Shown here: in pieces, positions 55,301 through 62,736 of the stretch
Layout of the letters: each line of letters opens with the position of its first letter
Position numbering within the stretch: the first letter of the stretch is position 1
Source of the DNA: Alteromonadaceae bacterium
Lineage (GTDB): Bacteria > Pseudomonadota > Gammaproteobacteria > Enterobacterales > Alteromonadaceae
Direction of reading: 5' to 3'
Length of the DNA stretch: 64,000 nucleotides
Assembly (NCBI GenBank): GCA_014872785.1
Contig: WKFJ01000054.1
Location: forward strand, 1 to 64,000
Program-made: the position numbers and the translations under genes
Notes under the pieces: generated by a model
Told to the model about the DNA's origin: nothing
Databases searched by the model: none
Seen by the model: only the letters and a program-made list of their open reading frames with translations

Positions 55301-57199
55301 TGTGTCGCTGTGGGTGACATGGCGGGTGATGTGTTTGGTAATGGTATGTTGTTATCTCGCTTTACTAGGCTTGTGTTTGCCTTTAACCATTTGCATATTT
55401 TCTTCGACCCGAGTCCTGACACCGAAAAGTCTTATGTAGAAAGAGAACGTTTGTTTGAGAATCCAAAACTCACTTGGGACGATTACAACAAGAAAATTAT
55501 TTCTAAAGGCGGCGGCGTTTTCTCTCGCTCGGCTAAATCCATTACCTTATCTGAAGAGATGAAAGAGTGGTTGGGTACCGAATTAGATAGCATGACACCT
55601 AATGAATTGATTCACGCGGCACTTAAGATGCCAGTGGATCTAATCTGGAATGGTGGTATTGGTACTTACATCAAAGCGACTAAAGAAAGCCATGCTGACT
55701 GTGGCGATAGAGCTAATGACGATGTACGGGTCAACGGTAACGAAGTGCGTGCTAAAATTGTGGGCGAGGGTGGCAACCTTGGCGCTACACAGCTTGGCCG
55801 TATCGAATTCGCGGCGAATGGTGGTCGTGTTAACACCGACTTTATCGATAATGTTGGTGGAGTAGACTGTTCAGATAACGAAGTTAATATCAAGATCCTA
55901 TTAAACTCACTCGTAAATAGCGGTGACCTTACGGTCAAACAGCGCAACAAGCTGCTTTACGATATGACAGATGATGTTGCAGAGTTAGTACTTCAGGATT
56001 GCTATCGTCAAACCTTGTCTATTTCTATCACTGAACAAAGTGGTGCGGGTTCGCTCAAAGAGCAAACACGCTTTATTCACGGTCTTGAAAGAGACGGTAC
56101 ACTTAACAGAGAACTGGAATTCATTCCGTCAGACGATGAAATCTCTGATCGTCAGGCAATGGGCAAAGGCTTCACGCGCCCAGAGCTATCAGTACTGATT
56201 TCATACAGTAAAATGGTATTGAAAGAACAGCTTAATATCCCAGAAATTACCAATAACCCGTATCACAGCAAACTGCTGATAAATGCGTTCCCTAAGGTGT
56301 TGCAAGAGAGGTTTGCAGCGAAAATGGAAGAGCACCCACTTCGCTCTGAAATCATCGCTACCAAACTAACCAACAACATGATTAACGACATGGGGCTTAA
56401 CTTCTTGTGGCGTATGCAAGAAGAAACTGGCGCTACCGTGACGGAAATATCCAATGCATACGCGGTAATAAGAGGTGTTTTTAATATTGAATCCACGTGG
56501 ACTGAAGTCGAAGCACTTGATAACAAGGTTGCTGCTGATGTTCAGTTGGACATGCTTGATGCCATGCGTCGCACTATGCGCCGTGGTGTTCGTTGGTATT
56601 TGCGCCATGGTAAGAAAGGACAGGCTCTACAAACTTGCATTGACAGTTACGTGCCGGCATTTAAAGACTTGTCGAAAAACTTGTCTAGTTACCTAGTACC
56701 TGACGAGTATGCAATGTTGGAAAAAGCGATTCACAAATTAACCGACAAAGGTGTGCCAAAGGATATTGCCACTAAAGTAGGTTCGTTAAGTAACTTGTTC
56801 CCATGTTTAGATCTTGCCCAAATGGTGGTTGAAGATGCAAGAGACATTCAGTTGATAGCGGGTTTGTACTTTGTACTGGGATCCAAGCTCGAATTGCATT
56901 GGTTCTTAGATCAAATTACCAAACAGTCGGTATCGAATCACTGGCAAGCTTTGGCGCGTTCTTCTTATCGTGAAGAATTGGATTGGCAACAACGCGTGCT
57001 GACAAATGTGATCTTAGACCACGATAAAGAGGGGACTGATGCTGAAGCCATACTCGATAAATGGATTGAGGAACACCAGTTCTTATTGGAACGTTGGTAC
57101 CATATGATGGCAGAGTTCAAGACCAGTACTACGCATGAATTTGCCAAGTTCTCAGTGGCACTTCGCGAATTAATGTTGTTGAGTCTTAACTGTAGCTGA
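52364..57199 (+). CDS. gdhB: NAD-specific glutamate dehydrogenase, large (180-kDa) type
   Basis: Catabolic NAD-dependent glutamate dehydrogenase, 1611 aa. It deaminates glutamate to 2-oxoglutarate. A long N-terminal regulatory part (about 1-700) with ACT-like segments precedes the catalytic core. Core motifs are GGKVARGGLRWSDR (about 807-820), the VPVGAKGGFVCKKLP active-site Lys region, VVAVGDMAGDVFGNG-type nucleotide binding, and EGGNLGATQLGRIEFA. A C-terminal helical region follows. It has its own promoter region and terminator. The symbol is applied by analogy with Pseudomonas; some annotations use gdh2. Confidence 0.95.
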   Translation: MTVNKTPNSVLLDNVYQLIKSKVDKQNSELVEQFARILFQNIPKEDLENRNDSDLYGAALSLWNEFFVFDSGKAFIRAFNPEVSKHGWQSTHTIVEIIVKDMPFLVDSVRMALNRLGITAHLLLHAPVSVARDKDHKVTELMEPGSCAQNASKNTIFLIEVDRQTSKASLDALAQEVQSVVDEVSLAVLDWQAMRARLKEVIENFKKAKVPCPKEEKAQAEKFLNWVEDHNFTLMGYRHYEAKAIEGDHRWVADNDSSLGLMKKSISKRDRLLSALPSSAREETLSQNPLILTKTNSKSRVHRPAYMDYVGIKTFDKNGNVIAEDRFIGLYSASFYNSSVTQVPVLQDKIERICKNSGFEKGSHAYKAMINILETYPRDEVLQTSEDEMLNIVLGIFQMQERGISRLFVRRDVFGRFYSCMVFVPRERYNTQLRKDTQALLKKSFGSEKNVEFTTYFSESVYARTHYIARVTDNNAEIDVKEIENNIVELSKSWNDRLATAIRTSHGEAGGKALEHKYDSAFPRSYKEDNLPSVAVVDIEKLEQLGDDHTLDMLFYRPQEEAKDSEAVRLKLFHQKEPIHLSAVLPMLENFGLRVIDESPYEVKASDGSINWIMDFSMLHKTIKDMQLEKAQELFQDAFSKVWYQDLEDDAFNRLVLGAGLTGRKVTILRAYAKYMRQTGSSFSNTYIARTLDRYPDIAKLIIELFESRFNPDVKQDKRVQNKIERQIKDKLDMVANLDDDRIIRRYMDMILATLRTNFYQTAENGSPKPYVSFKFLPELIPDMPLPLPKFEIFVYSPQVEGVHLRGGKVARGGLRWSDRQEDFRTEVLGLVKAQQVKNTVIVPVGAKGGFVCKKLPMDQGRDAVFKAGQECYKIFIRSLLDVTDNIVDGSIVHPERVVRHDEDDPYLVVAADKGTATFSDIANGISDEYNFWLGDAFASGGSVGYDHKGMGITARGAWESVKRHFREMGVDCQTTPFTCVAVGDMAGDVFGNGMLLSRFTRLVFAFNHLHIFFDPSPDTEKSYVERERLFENPKLTWDDYNKKIISKGGGVFSRSAKSITLSEEMKEWLGTELDSMTPNELIHAALKMPVDLIWNGGIGTYIKATKESHADCGDRANDDVRVNGNEVRAKIVGEGGNLGATQLGRIEFAANGGRVNTDFIDNVGGVDCSDNEVNIKILLNSLVNSGDLTVKQRNKLLYDMTDDVAELVLQDCYRQTLSISITEQSGAGSLKEQTRFIHGLERDGTLNRELEFIPSDDEISDRQAMGKGFTRPELSVLISYSKMVLKEQLNIPEITNNPYHSKLLINAFPKVLQERFAAKMEEHPLRSEIIATKLTNNMINDMGLNFLWRMQEETGATVTEISNAYAVIRGVFNIESTWTEVEALDNKVAADVQLDMLDAMRRTMRRGVRWYLRHGKKGQALQTCIDSYVPAFKDLSKNLSSYLVPDEYAMLEKAIHKLTDKGVPKDIATKVGSLSNLFPCLDLAQMVVEDARDIQLIAGLYFVLGSKLELHWFLDQITKQSVSNHWQALARSSYREELDWQQRVLTNVILDHDKEGTDAEAILDKWIEEHQFLLERWYHMMAEFKTSTTHEFAKFSVALRELMLLSLNCS

Positions 57200-57218
57200 T
57201 AACATTCGCACATTCTGT

Positions 57219-57249
57219 AGCCCGGCCTATGGTCGGGCTTTGTTTTTTT
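57219..57249 (+). terminator. Intrinsic terminator of NAD-GDH
   Basis: A 9-bp stem with one wobble pair (57219-57227 with 57231-57239) and a TAT loop, then a T-rich tail. It lies directly before pyrD. Confidence 0.9.
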
Positions 57250-57271
57250 AGGGTCTAAATTAGGTATTTTA

Positions 57272-58282
57272 ATGTATTGGTTAGCGCAAAAGCTTTTGAT
57301 GTCACTCGACGCAGAAACCAGCCATGATTTCACAATCAACTTCTTAAAACGTTCTCAGCGAACACCTGCAAAAATGTTGTATACCCAGTGGGTGCCAGAC
57401 AAACCGACGACTTTTGCTGGTTTACAACTAAAGAATCCTGTTGGGCTAGCGGCGGGTTTAGATAAAAATGGTGAGTGCATAGACGCGTTTGATGCCATGG
57501 GATTTGGTTTTATTGAAGTCGGCACGGTGACACCTAAACCGCAGCCTGGTAACGATAAACCTCGATTGTTCAGACTCAAAGACGCTCAAGCAATTATTAA
57601 TCGCATGGGCTTTAATAATAAGGGCGTCGACTATCTCGTAGAGCAAGTTAAACAAGCTAACTACAAAGGGGTTTTGGGCATCAATATTGGCAAGAATAAA
57701 GTCACCCCAGAAGATAAAGCGCTAGATGATTATCTAATTTGTATGCGCAAGGTATATGAACACGCCAGTTATATTACGATTAATATTTCTTCACCTAACA
57801 CGCCGGGTCTTCGCAACTTACAATCAGAAGAAGCCTTAATGCCGTTGCTTACTGGCTTAAAGGCGGAACAAGAGGTATTGCGGGATAAATTTGGGAAGCA
57901 GGTTCCTCTGTTTGTAAAAATTGCGCCTGACCTAACGGATGAAGATATTGCTTCAATGGCAGCGTGTATTCGCAAAGCAGAAATGGAAGGCGTGATTGCC
58001 ACTAACACGACTATCGGGCGTGAAGGTGTCGAGGGATTGCTGCACGGTAAAGAGATGGGAGGCTTAAGTGGCAGCCCGTTGACCACTAAGAGTCAGTCGG
58101 TAACCGAAAAATTGGCTGCTGCACTAGCAGGTGAAGTACCCATTATGGGTGTTGGTGGTATAGACAGTGCTCACGCCGCGAAAGATAGAGTTTCTGCGGG
58201 TGCGGAAGTACTTCAAATATATTCTTCGTTTATCTATCAAGGGCCTCCTTTGATTAAAGAAATTGTAAAAGGATTATTGTAA
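57272..58282 (+). CDS. pyrD: Dihydroorotate dehydrogenase, class 2
   Basis: Quinone-linked membrane-associated enzyme of pyrimidine synthesis, 336 aa (same length as E. coli PyrD). The N-terminal helix pair binds the membrane. FMN and substrate motifs visible are [42 protein letters not shown] with the catalytic Ser, KIAPDL, and the C-terminal PIMGVGGI followed by [16 protein letters not shown]. It is followed 7 bases later by zapC, as in E. coli. Confidence 0.97.
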   Translation: MYWLAQKLLMSLDAETSHDFTINFLKRSQRTPAKMLYTQWVPDKPTTFAGLQLKNPVGLAAGLDKNGECIDAFDAMGFGFIEVGTVTPKPQPGNDKPRLFRLKDAQAIINRMGFNNKGVDYLVEQVKQANYKGVLGINIGKNKVTPEDKALDDYLICMRKVYEHASYITINISSPNTPGLRNLQSEEALMPLLTGLKAEQEVLRDKFGKQVPLFVKIAPDLTDEDIASMAACIRKAEMEGVIATNTTIGREGVEGLLHGKEMGGLSGSPLTTKSQSVTEKLAAALAGEVPIMGVGGIDSAHAAKDRVSAGAEVLQIYSSFIYQGPPLIKEIVKGLL

Positions 58283-58289
58283 AACTAAT

Positions 58290-58802
58290 ATGACCGACCG
58301 CCTTATTCCCGATGTAGATCCCAATTGGTTTTGGTATGTCGATAATGATAAAGCCTCCTTGTATGTAAATCTGGGACAGCTCGGGAAAGTGCAAACGTCG
58401 GTCACTACTAAGTTGTTGTGCGATAAGGCGTTTGAATCGAGGAATTTTTCTGTCGAAGATACTCGGCTTTATAACTTGTTTCTGGAAAAATTAGAGCGTA
58501 GCGAGTTGTGGGCAGAGCAAAACTTTGTGTTTGCTTTAATCTTTAATGCCATCGCGTGCTCGCAGTTCCACAAAGAGATAAAATCAAAAAACTGGTATTA
58601 CCTTGATAATCCGTTGCCTCAGAATACTGAGTTGTTGATGCGTATAAAGAGCAAATATGCGGAAACTCAAGTGATGATACTAGCTCAAGAGAAGGCCTAC
58701 GTGACGGTGGTTTTACTTAGTTCCCTCTTATTAGATGAGACTAAGACACTACCGCAATTTAGTTTGCAAAAGCTCAGTGTCGAAAAGCTTTTTGCTTTTT
58801 GA
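58290..58802 (+). CDS. zapC: Cell-division protein ZapC
   Basis: FtsZ-associated protein that stabilises Z-rings. The 170-aa protein fits ZapC by the DPNWFWYVDNDKASLYVNLGQL start, similar length and the position right after pyrD. Sequence is less conserved than for its neighbours, so the call rests partly on gene order. It ends just before a small membrane-protein gene. Confidence 0.82.
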   Translation: MTDRLIPDVDPNWFWYVDNDKASLYVNLGQLGKVQTSVTTKLLCDKAFESRNFSVEDTRLYNLFLEKLERSELWAEQNFVFALIFNAIACSQFHKEIKSKNWYYLDNPLPQNTELLMRIKSKYAETQVMILAQEKAYVTVVLLSSLLLDETKTLPQFSLQKLSVEKLFAF

Positions 58803-58819
58803 TAAATATCGGTGTCGCA

Positions 58820-59098
58820 ATGCGCAGATCCATTGAGTTTGTTTTCGGGTTTATTCTGATTTTTTTAGGACTACAGTTTTTGTGGGCGCAGGTTTTTTCG
58901 ATGCAATGGAAGGTGTCACAATACCCAATATTGCAAGTGTTCAAGTTGGGTAGCGACATTTTCTATTACTTCGTTTCTGCCGCAGTATTTTGGAAAATTA
59001 GAAAGACTGTACCAAGTTGGATGCAGCCAACAGTGCTAGTTACTTTAATGATTTTTGTCGGTCTTAGTCTGTTGTCCTTGTATCGAATATTTGCATAA
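58820..59098 (+). CDS. Small membrane protein of unknown function
   Basis: Unrecognised 92-aa protein from the ATG at 58820 with three hydrophobic segments (about 6-23, 36-54 and 65-88). The frame is open back to 58799, overlapping the end of zapC, so a longer form is possible. It is followed by another small membrane protein. Both are probably real because each has membrane-protein composition and lies on the pyrD strand, but neither has a known role. Confidence 0.55.
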   Translation: MRRSIEFVFGFILIFLGLQFLWAQVFSMQWKVSQYPILQVFKLGSDIFYYFVSAAVFWKIRKTVPSWMQPTVLVTLMIFVGLSLLSLYRIFA

Positions 59099-59148
59099 AC
59101 AAAGCATTGTGGCATGAACTAAAGGTAACCGATAGGGAGAAAAAAATA

Positions 59149-59358
59149 ATGAAAGTACCAATCCAAATTAGGGTTTTAATCGCCATTGTTGCTAGCCCAA
59201 CGCTCATGGTGCTCGGCTTTCTGTTCTACAATTTAGTGACGTTTAATTTCGCCGATATTGCTATCAGTACAGGGATCTTCTCGTTACTCGGATGTTTCGC
59301 TTATTACATTGTCATCACAGGTAATTTGCCTTTTAAATCTTCGTCTCCTTTAGACTAG
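59149..59358 (+). CDS. Small two-helix membrane protein
   Basis: Unrecognised 69-aa protein with two membrane segments (about 8-30 and 36-57) and a short polar tail. The start is the ATG at 59149 because a GGGAG site lies about 8 bases upstream; a longer frame from 59107 begins with TTG. It converges with the DUF4174 gene, whose stop codon overlaps its last bases. Confidence 0.6.
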   Translation: MKVPIQIRVLIAIVASPTLMVLGFLFYNLVTFNFADIAISTGIFSLLGCFAYYIVITGNLPFKSSSPLD

Positions 59359-59771
59359 TTACCCCAAATTTCGGCCTTTCGCATAGGCATACCGTCGATA
59401 ACATCAAATAAACGCTGATGACTAAACGTCGTCCGTGAATAGGTCTTTTTGACACCACCATCTAAACCGATAAGAATAAAATTAGCTTGTTGCGCTTCAA
59501 CCAGTTGAGCCAACCAAGGCTTAGATATTTGATGGGGAAATTCAGAATACGTTGAATTCGCGAAAATCAACATTAGTTTTCTATCTAGATACTCGTCTAT
59601 TACTTCACGTACTTCTCTCATGAAGCGTTGTTCATCTTCGATTGTTTTCAAGTCAATTACTAGGATCCTCTTTTTCCATTGATAGGATCTCAATTCATTC
59701 GATTCAACATCAAGGCTTATCAATATCAAGCTAAGCATTAGCAAGGTACAAGTAATAGGGTTAATTGACAT
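59355..59771 (-). CDS. DUF4174 exported protein
   Basis: A 138-aa protein, start placed at the ATG at 59771, with a hydrophobic signal segment (about 6-20). The mature part begins LRSYQWKKRILVIDLKT and ends with LIGLDGGVKKTYSRTTFSHQRLFDVIDGMPMRKAEI, both hallmarks of DUF4174, a thioredoxin-like family without a CxxC. An upstream GTG at 59834 gives a longer frame, which is less likely. It is divergent from the DsbD-like gene, and a shared envelope redox role is possible but not shown. Confidence 0.8.
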   Translation of the reverse strand: MSINPITCTLLMLSLILISLDVESNELRSYQWKKRILVIDLKTIEDEQRFMREVREVIDEYLDRKLMLIFANSTYSEFPHQISKPWLAQLVEAQQANFILIGLDGGVKKTYSRTTFSHQRLFDVIDGMPMRKAEIWGN

Positions 59772-59931
59772 GTTTATGGGCAAAAGTTTAGGTTGGTTAT
59801 GATTACGGTTTGAGTAAATATTTAGACCAGACACGCCAATGGATAAAAAACTGATCTGCTTGCAAGTATTTGACGTTGTAACCTTTCATATAACCATTGG
59901 TGTTCTTAAACCACTGTTTGAAAAGAGCTTT

Positions 59932-62010
59932 ATGAAACGCTTTTTACTTTACATACAACTCGCTTTCACTGTCTTGAGCCTGGCCAGTACATCCGTCAGT
60001 GCTCAGGCTGCGTTGTCTGATTCAGCTACTGGACCGCATATTGAAGTTCGACTCATCGCCGACAAAGACGGTCTGGTACCTGGCGAAGCAGTGGAAATTG
60101 GGGTGCATCTCATTCCAGAAGATGGTTGGCACACCTATTGGAAAAACCCCGGTGATTCAGGAGAGGCTCCAACCATTAATTGGACGTTTGATGCTGATTT
60201 TGAGGTTGGTGATTTAATCTGGCCGATACCACGAAAGATTCCTGTTGCGCATTTGGTTAACTATGGTTACGAATTGCCCACTGTTCTTCACACTGGTTTC
60301 ATTGTACCGAAGGCACTCGAACCAGGGCGTAACATCACAATTACCGCAGATTTGTCTTGGCTTGTATGTAAAGAGGATTGCATACCAGGTTGGGCAACAT
60401 TGGCCATAACACTACCTGTAGTTGAACAGGCAAGAAACACAGATAATGCCGATCTGTTTTTCAAAAATGTTCCTTTTTACGGGCAGTCCAAAGTGAGCTT
60501 TGAGATTCAAGTGGGATCAATTCTCTTTGATATCCCATTTGAAGAACTGTTCCGAAACCGAGAGCGCCCAGATCCTGAAAGAACATGGTATGTATTCCCA
60601 TTTCGTGGTGATATCACTAATCATGCTGCAGAACAAAATACGGTAATAACCGACTCCTCTTTATTACACACCATTGAAACCTCCGAGTATCTCCCCGCCA
60701 AAGTTGAAGAAATAGAAATCTTAGTAAGCGACGGTGAAATTGGTGCGTATTACACCGCCAAACTCAATGTGGTTGATGCACCTACGGAACCTGAATATTC
60801 ACTTTTGGTTTTGATTGCTATGGCGTTCTTAGGTGGATTAATACTGAATGTGATGCCTTGCGTACTGCCTATTTTGTCTATGAAAGCCCTCACGATAAAG
60901 AATGAAGCTGCCCCGTTGAATGTACAACTGGGTTATTTTGTCGGTGTGCTAACCAGTTTTATTGCCTTTGCGCTAATCATTATCGCGTTCAAACAAGCAG
61001 GGGCTAATTTAGGCTGGGGTTTTCATATGCAATCACCTGCTATGATCGCTTTTTTAGCTTTTCTGTTTGTTTACATTGCATTAGCTCTTTTAGACGCAGC
61101 CCCGGGCGGCAATCGACTAATGGGGATTGGAGCAAACCAAGCGGGGGGCAAAGGCTTCTCGAGTCAGTTTTTAACTGGGGTGTTGGCGGTTGTCGTTGCA
61201 TCGCCTTGTACCGCGCCTTTTATGGCTACCGCAATGGGGGTGGCGCTAGTCAGTAATACGAGCACTATTTTACTGCTGTTCGGCTCCCTGGGGCTTGGTT
61301 TCGCATTACCGCTCACCTTAATTAATTTTTTACCTTTTGTAGCTCGTATCATACCAAAACCGGGCAATTGGATGATTACCTTCAGGCAGTTTTTAGTCTT
61401 TCCTATGCTGGCTACAACCGTTTGGTTGCTTTGGGTATTTGATAGCCAAAGCCATGGGGAACTTTTGATTTGGCTAATGGTAGGACTATTGGTTTTTGCG
61501 TTTTTCCTTTGGCTTGCTAGTAAGTGTCAAGGATGGACAAGGGTGATCTTCATATTGCCTAGTCTGCTGTTAATGGCTTGGACAATACATGAATTAGCCA
61601 ACTATTCTTCATTGGATTATTCGCAAGCGGAGCAAAAAGAATCCAAACCCAATGTGACACCGTACTCACCAAGTAAATTGGCATCCCTCAAGGGCAGCGA
61701 CCAGATCGTTTTAGTTAACATGACTGCCGACTGGTGTATTACCTGTAAAGTGAACGAATACGTAGCTTTTGAGCAAGCTAAAGTGCAGCAATTGTTCGCC
61801 AGTGAAAATATACACTACGTAGAAGGCGACTGGACTAACAAGAATCAGGAAATTCTGGATTACCTGCAGTCTTATGGTCGCTCTGGGGTGCCGTTATATG
61901 TTTTATATGTAGGCGACAAACGGGTTGAGGTCCTACCTCAGTTGTTGACTGCCGAATCACTTGTTAACGCAATAACACAAGCTCAAGAGGAAATAGCGAA
62001 TGAAAGTTAA
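59932..62010 (+). CDS. DsbD/ScsB-like thiol:disulfide interchange protein
   Basis: Membrane reductant shuttle carrying electrons from cytoplasmic thioredoxin to the periplasm. The start is the ATG at 59932 (692 aa), which gives a clean signal peptide; the frame is open back to 59839. Order: signal peptide (about 1-26), a periplasmic N-terminal domain with CKEDC, a membrane core of about eight helices with NVMPCVLPI and SPCTAPFM (the two conserved core Cys), and a C-terminal thioredoxin domain with DWCITCK (Cys602, Cys605). The N-terminal domain is longer than in E. coli DsbD and resembles ScsB. A redoxin gene follows with an 11-base overlap. Confidence 0.9.
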   Translation: MKRFLLYIQLAFTVLSLASTSVSAQAALSDSATGPHIEVRLIADKDGLVPGEAVEIGVHLIPEDGWHTYWKNPGDSGEAPTINWTFDADFEVGDLIWPIPRKIPVAHLVNYGYELPTVLHTGFIVPKALEPGRNITITADLSWLVCKEDCIPGWATLAITLPVVEQARNTDNADLFFKNVPFYGQSKVSFEIQVGSILFDIPFEELFRNRERPDPERTWYVFPFRGDITNHAAEQNTVITDSSLLHTIETSEYLPAKVEEIEILVSDGEIGAYYTAKLNVVDAPTEPEYSLLVLIAMAFLGGLILNVMPCVLPILSMKALTIKNEAAPLNVQLGYFVGVLTSFIAFALIIIAFKQAGANLGWGFHMQSPAMIAFLAFLFVYIALALLDAAPGGNRLMGIGANQAGGKGFSSQFLTGVLAVVVASPCTAPFMATAMGVALVSNTSTILLLFGSLGLGFALPLTLINFLPFVARIIPKPGNWMITFRQFLVFPMLATTVWLLWVFDSQSHGELLIWLMVGLLVFAFFLWLASKCQGWTRVIFILPSLLLMAWTIHELANYSSLDYSQAEQKESKPNVTPYSPSKLASLKGSDQIVLVNMTADWCITCKVNEYVAFEQAKVQQLFASENIHYVEGDWTNKNQEILDYLQSYGRSGVPLYVLYVGDKRVEVLPQLLTAESLVNAITQAQEEIANES

Positions 62011-62605
62011 AATGATAATGGCCAGCGCGCTACTTACGTTAACCGCATGGGCGAATGCCAATGTCAATGTCGACCAGCCGGCACCGGATTTTAAGTTAGT
62101 TAACTCTAATGGCGAATCCGTGAACTTATCTGATTATCAAGGTAAGTACGTCGTACTTGAGTGGACTAATCATTTGTGCCCGTATGTAAAAAAACACTAC
62201 GGCAGTGACAATATGCAGTCTCTTCAGCGCAAATACAATGACAAAGAAGTTGTGTGGTTGTCGATTATATCCTCCGCACCTGGTAAGCAGGGCTATGTAG
62301 AAGCGGATGAGGCAAACCAGCTAACCGCGTCTAGAAACGCGGCTCCTGCGCATGTACTGTTTGATCCCGAAGGGGATGTAGGTAAGCTCTATGGCGCTAA
62401 AACAACACCCCATATGTACATTATTGATCCAGCCGGCGAGCTTAAATACAAAGGCGCAATTGATAGCATCAAATCGGCCAATCCGGCAGATATTCCAAAG
62501 GCAACCAATTATCTCGATGAAGGCATGAAAGCGTTGTTAGCGGGTGGGGAAGTAGAAGATAAATCTACAGTGCCATATGGGTGTTCGGTGAAATACAAGA
62601 GCTAA
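62000..62605 (+). CDS. Periplasmic redoxin-family protein
   Basis: A 201-aa exported thioredoxin-fold protein (signal peptide about 1-20). The active-site region is WTNHLCPYVKKHY with Cys60; there is no CxxC. The only other Cys is Cys195 near the C-terminus, so a Cys60-Cys195 disulfide or a one-Cys mechanism is possible. GKYVVLEWTN and TTPHMYIIDPAG are typical of the AhpC/TSA-like group. It overlaps the DsbD/ScsB-like gene by 11 bases, so it is the likely client of that reductase and may remove peroxides or repair thiols. Confidence 0.87.
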   Translation: MKVKMIMASALLTLTAWANANVNVDQPAPDFKLVNSNGESVNLSDYQGKYVVLEWTNHLCPYVKKHYGSDNMQSLQRKYNDKEVVWLSIISSAPGKQGYVEADEANQLTASRNAAPAHVLFDPEGDVGKLYGAKTTPHMYIIDPAGELKYKGAIDSIKSANPADIPKATNYLDEGMKALLAGGEVEDKSTVPYGCSVKYKS

Positions 62606-62668
62606 CATTGCCAGTAAAAATAAACACGGGCGCCTAGTGCCTGTTTTACAAGACTTTATGGTATGATG

Positions 62669-62696
62669 CGCCGGTTAATTTTAATCGGCGTTTTTT
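62669..62696 (+). terminator. Intrinsic terminator before rlmKL
   Basis: A stem of CGCCG(GTTAA)/(TTAAT)CGGCG (62669-62678 with 62681-62690) followed by six T. It ends the DsbD-redoxin transcript. A -10-like TATGAT (62662-62667) overlaps its left edge and could serve rlmKL. Confidence 0.8.
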
Positions 62697-62736
62697 GTTT
62701 TTATCCATTCATATCCGCTCAGGAATATAGTTGTCT

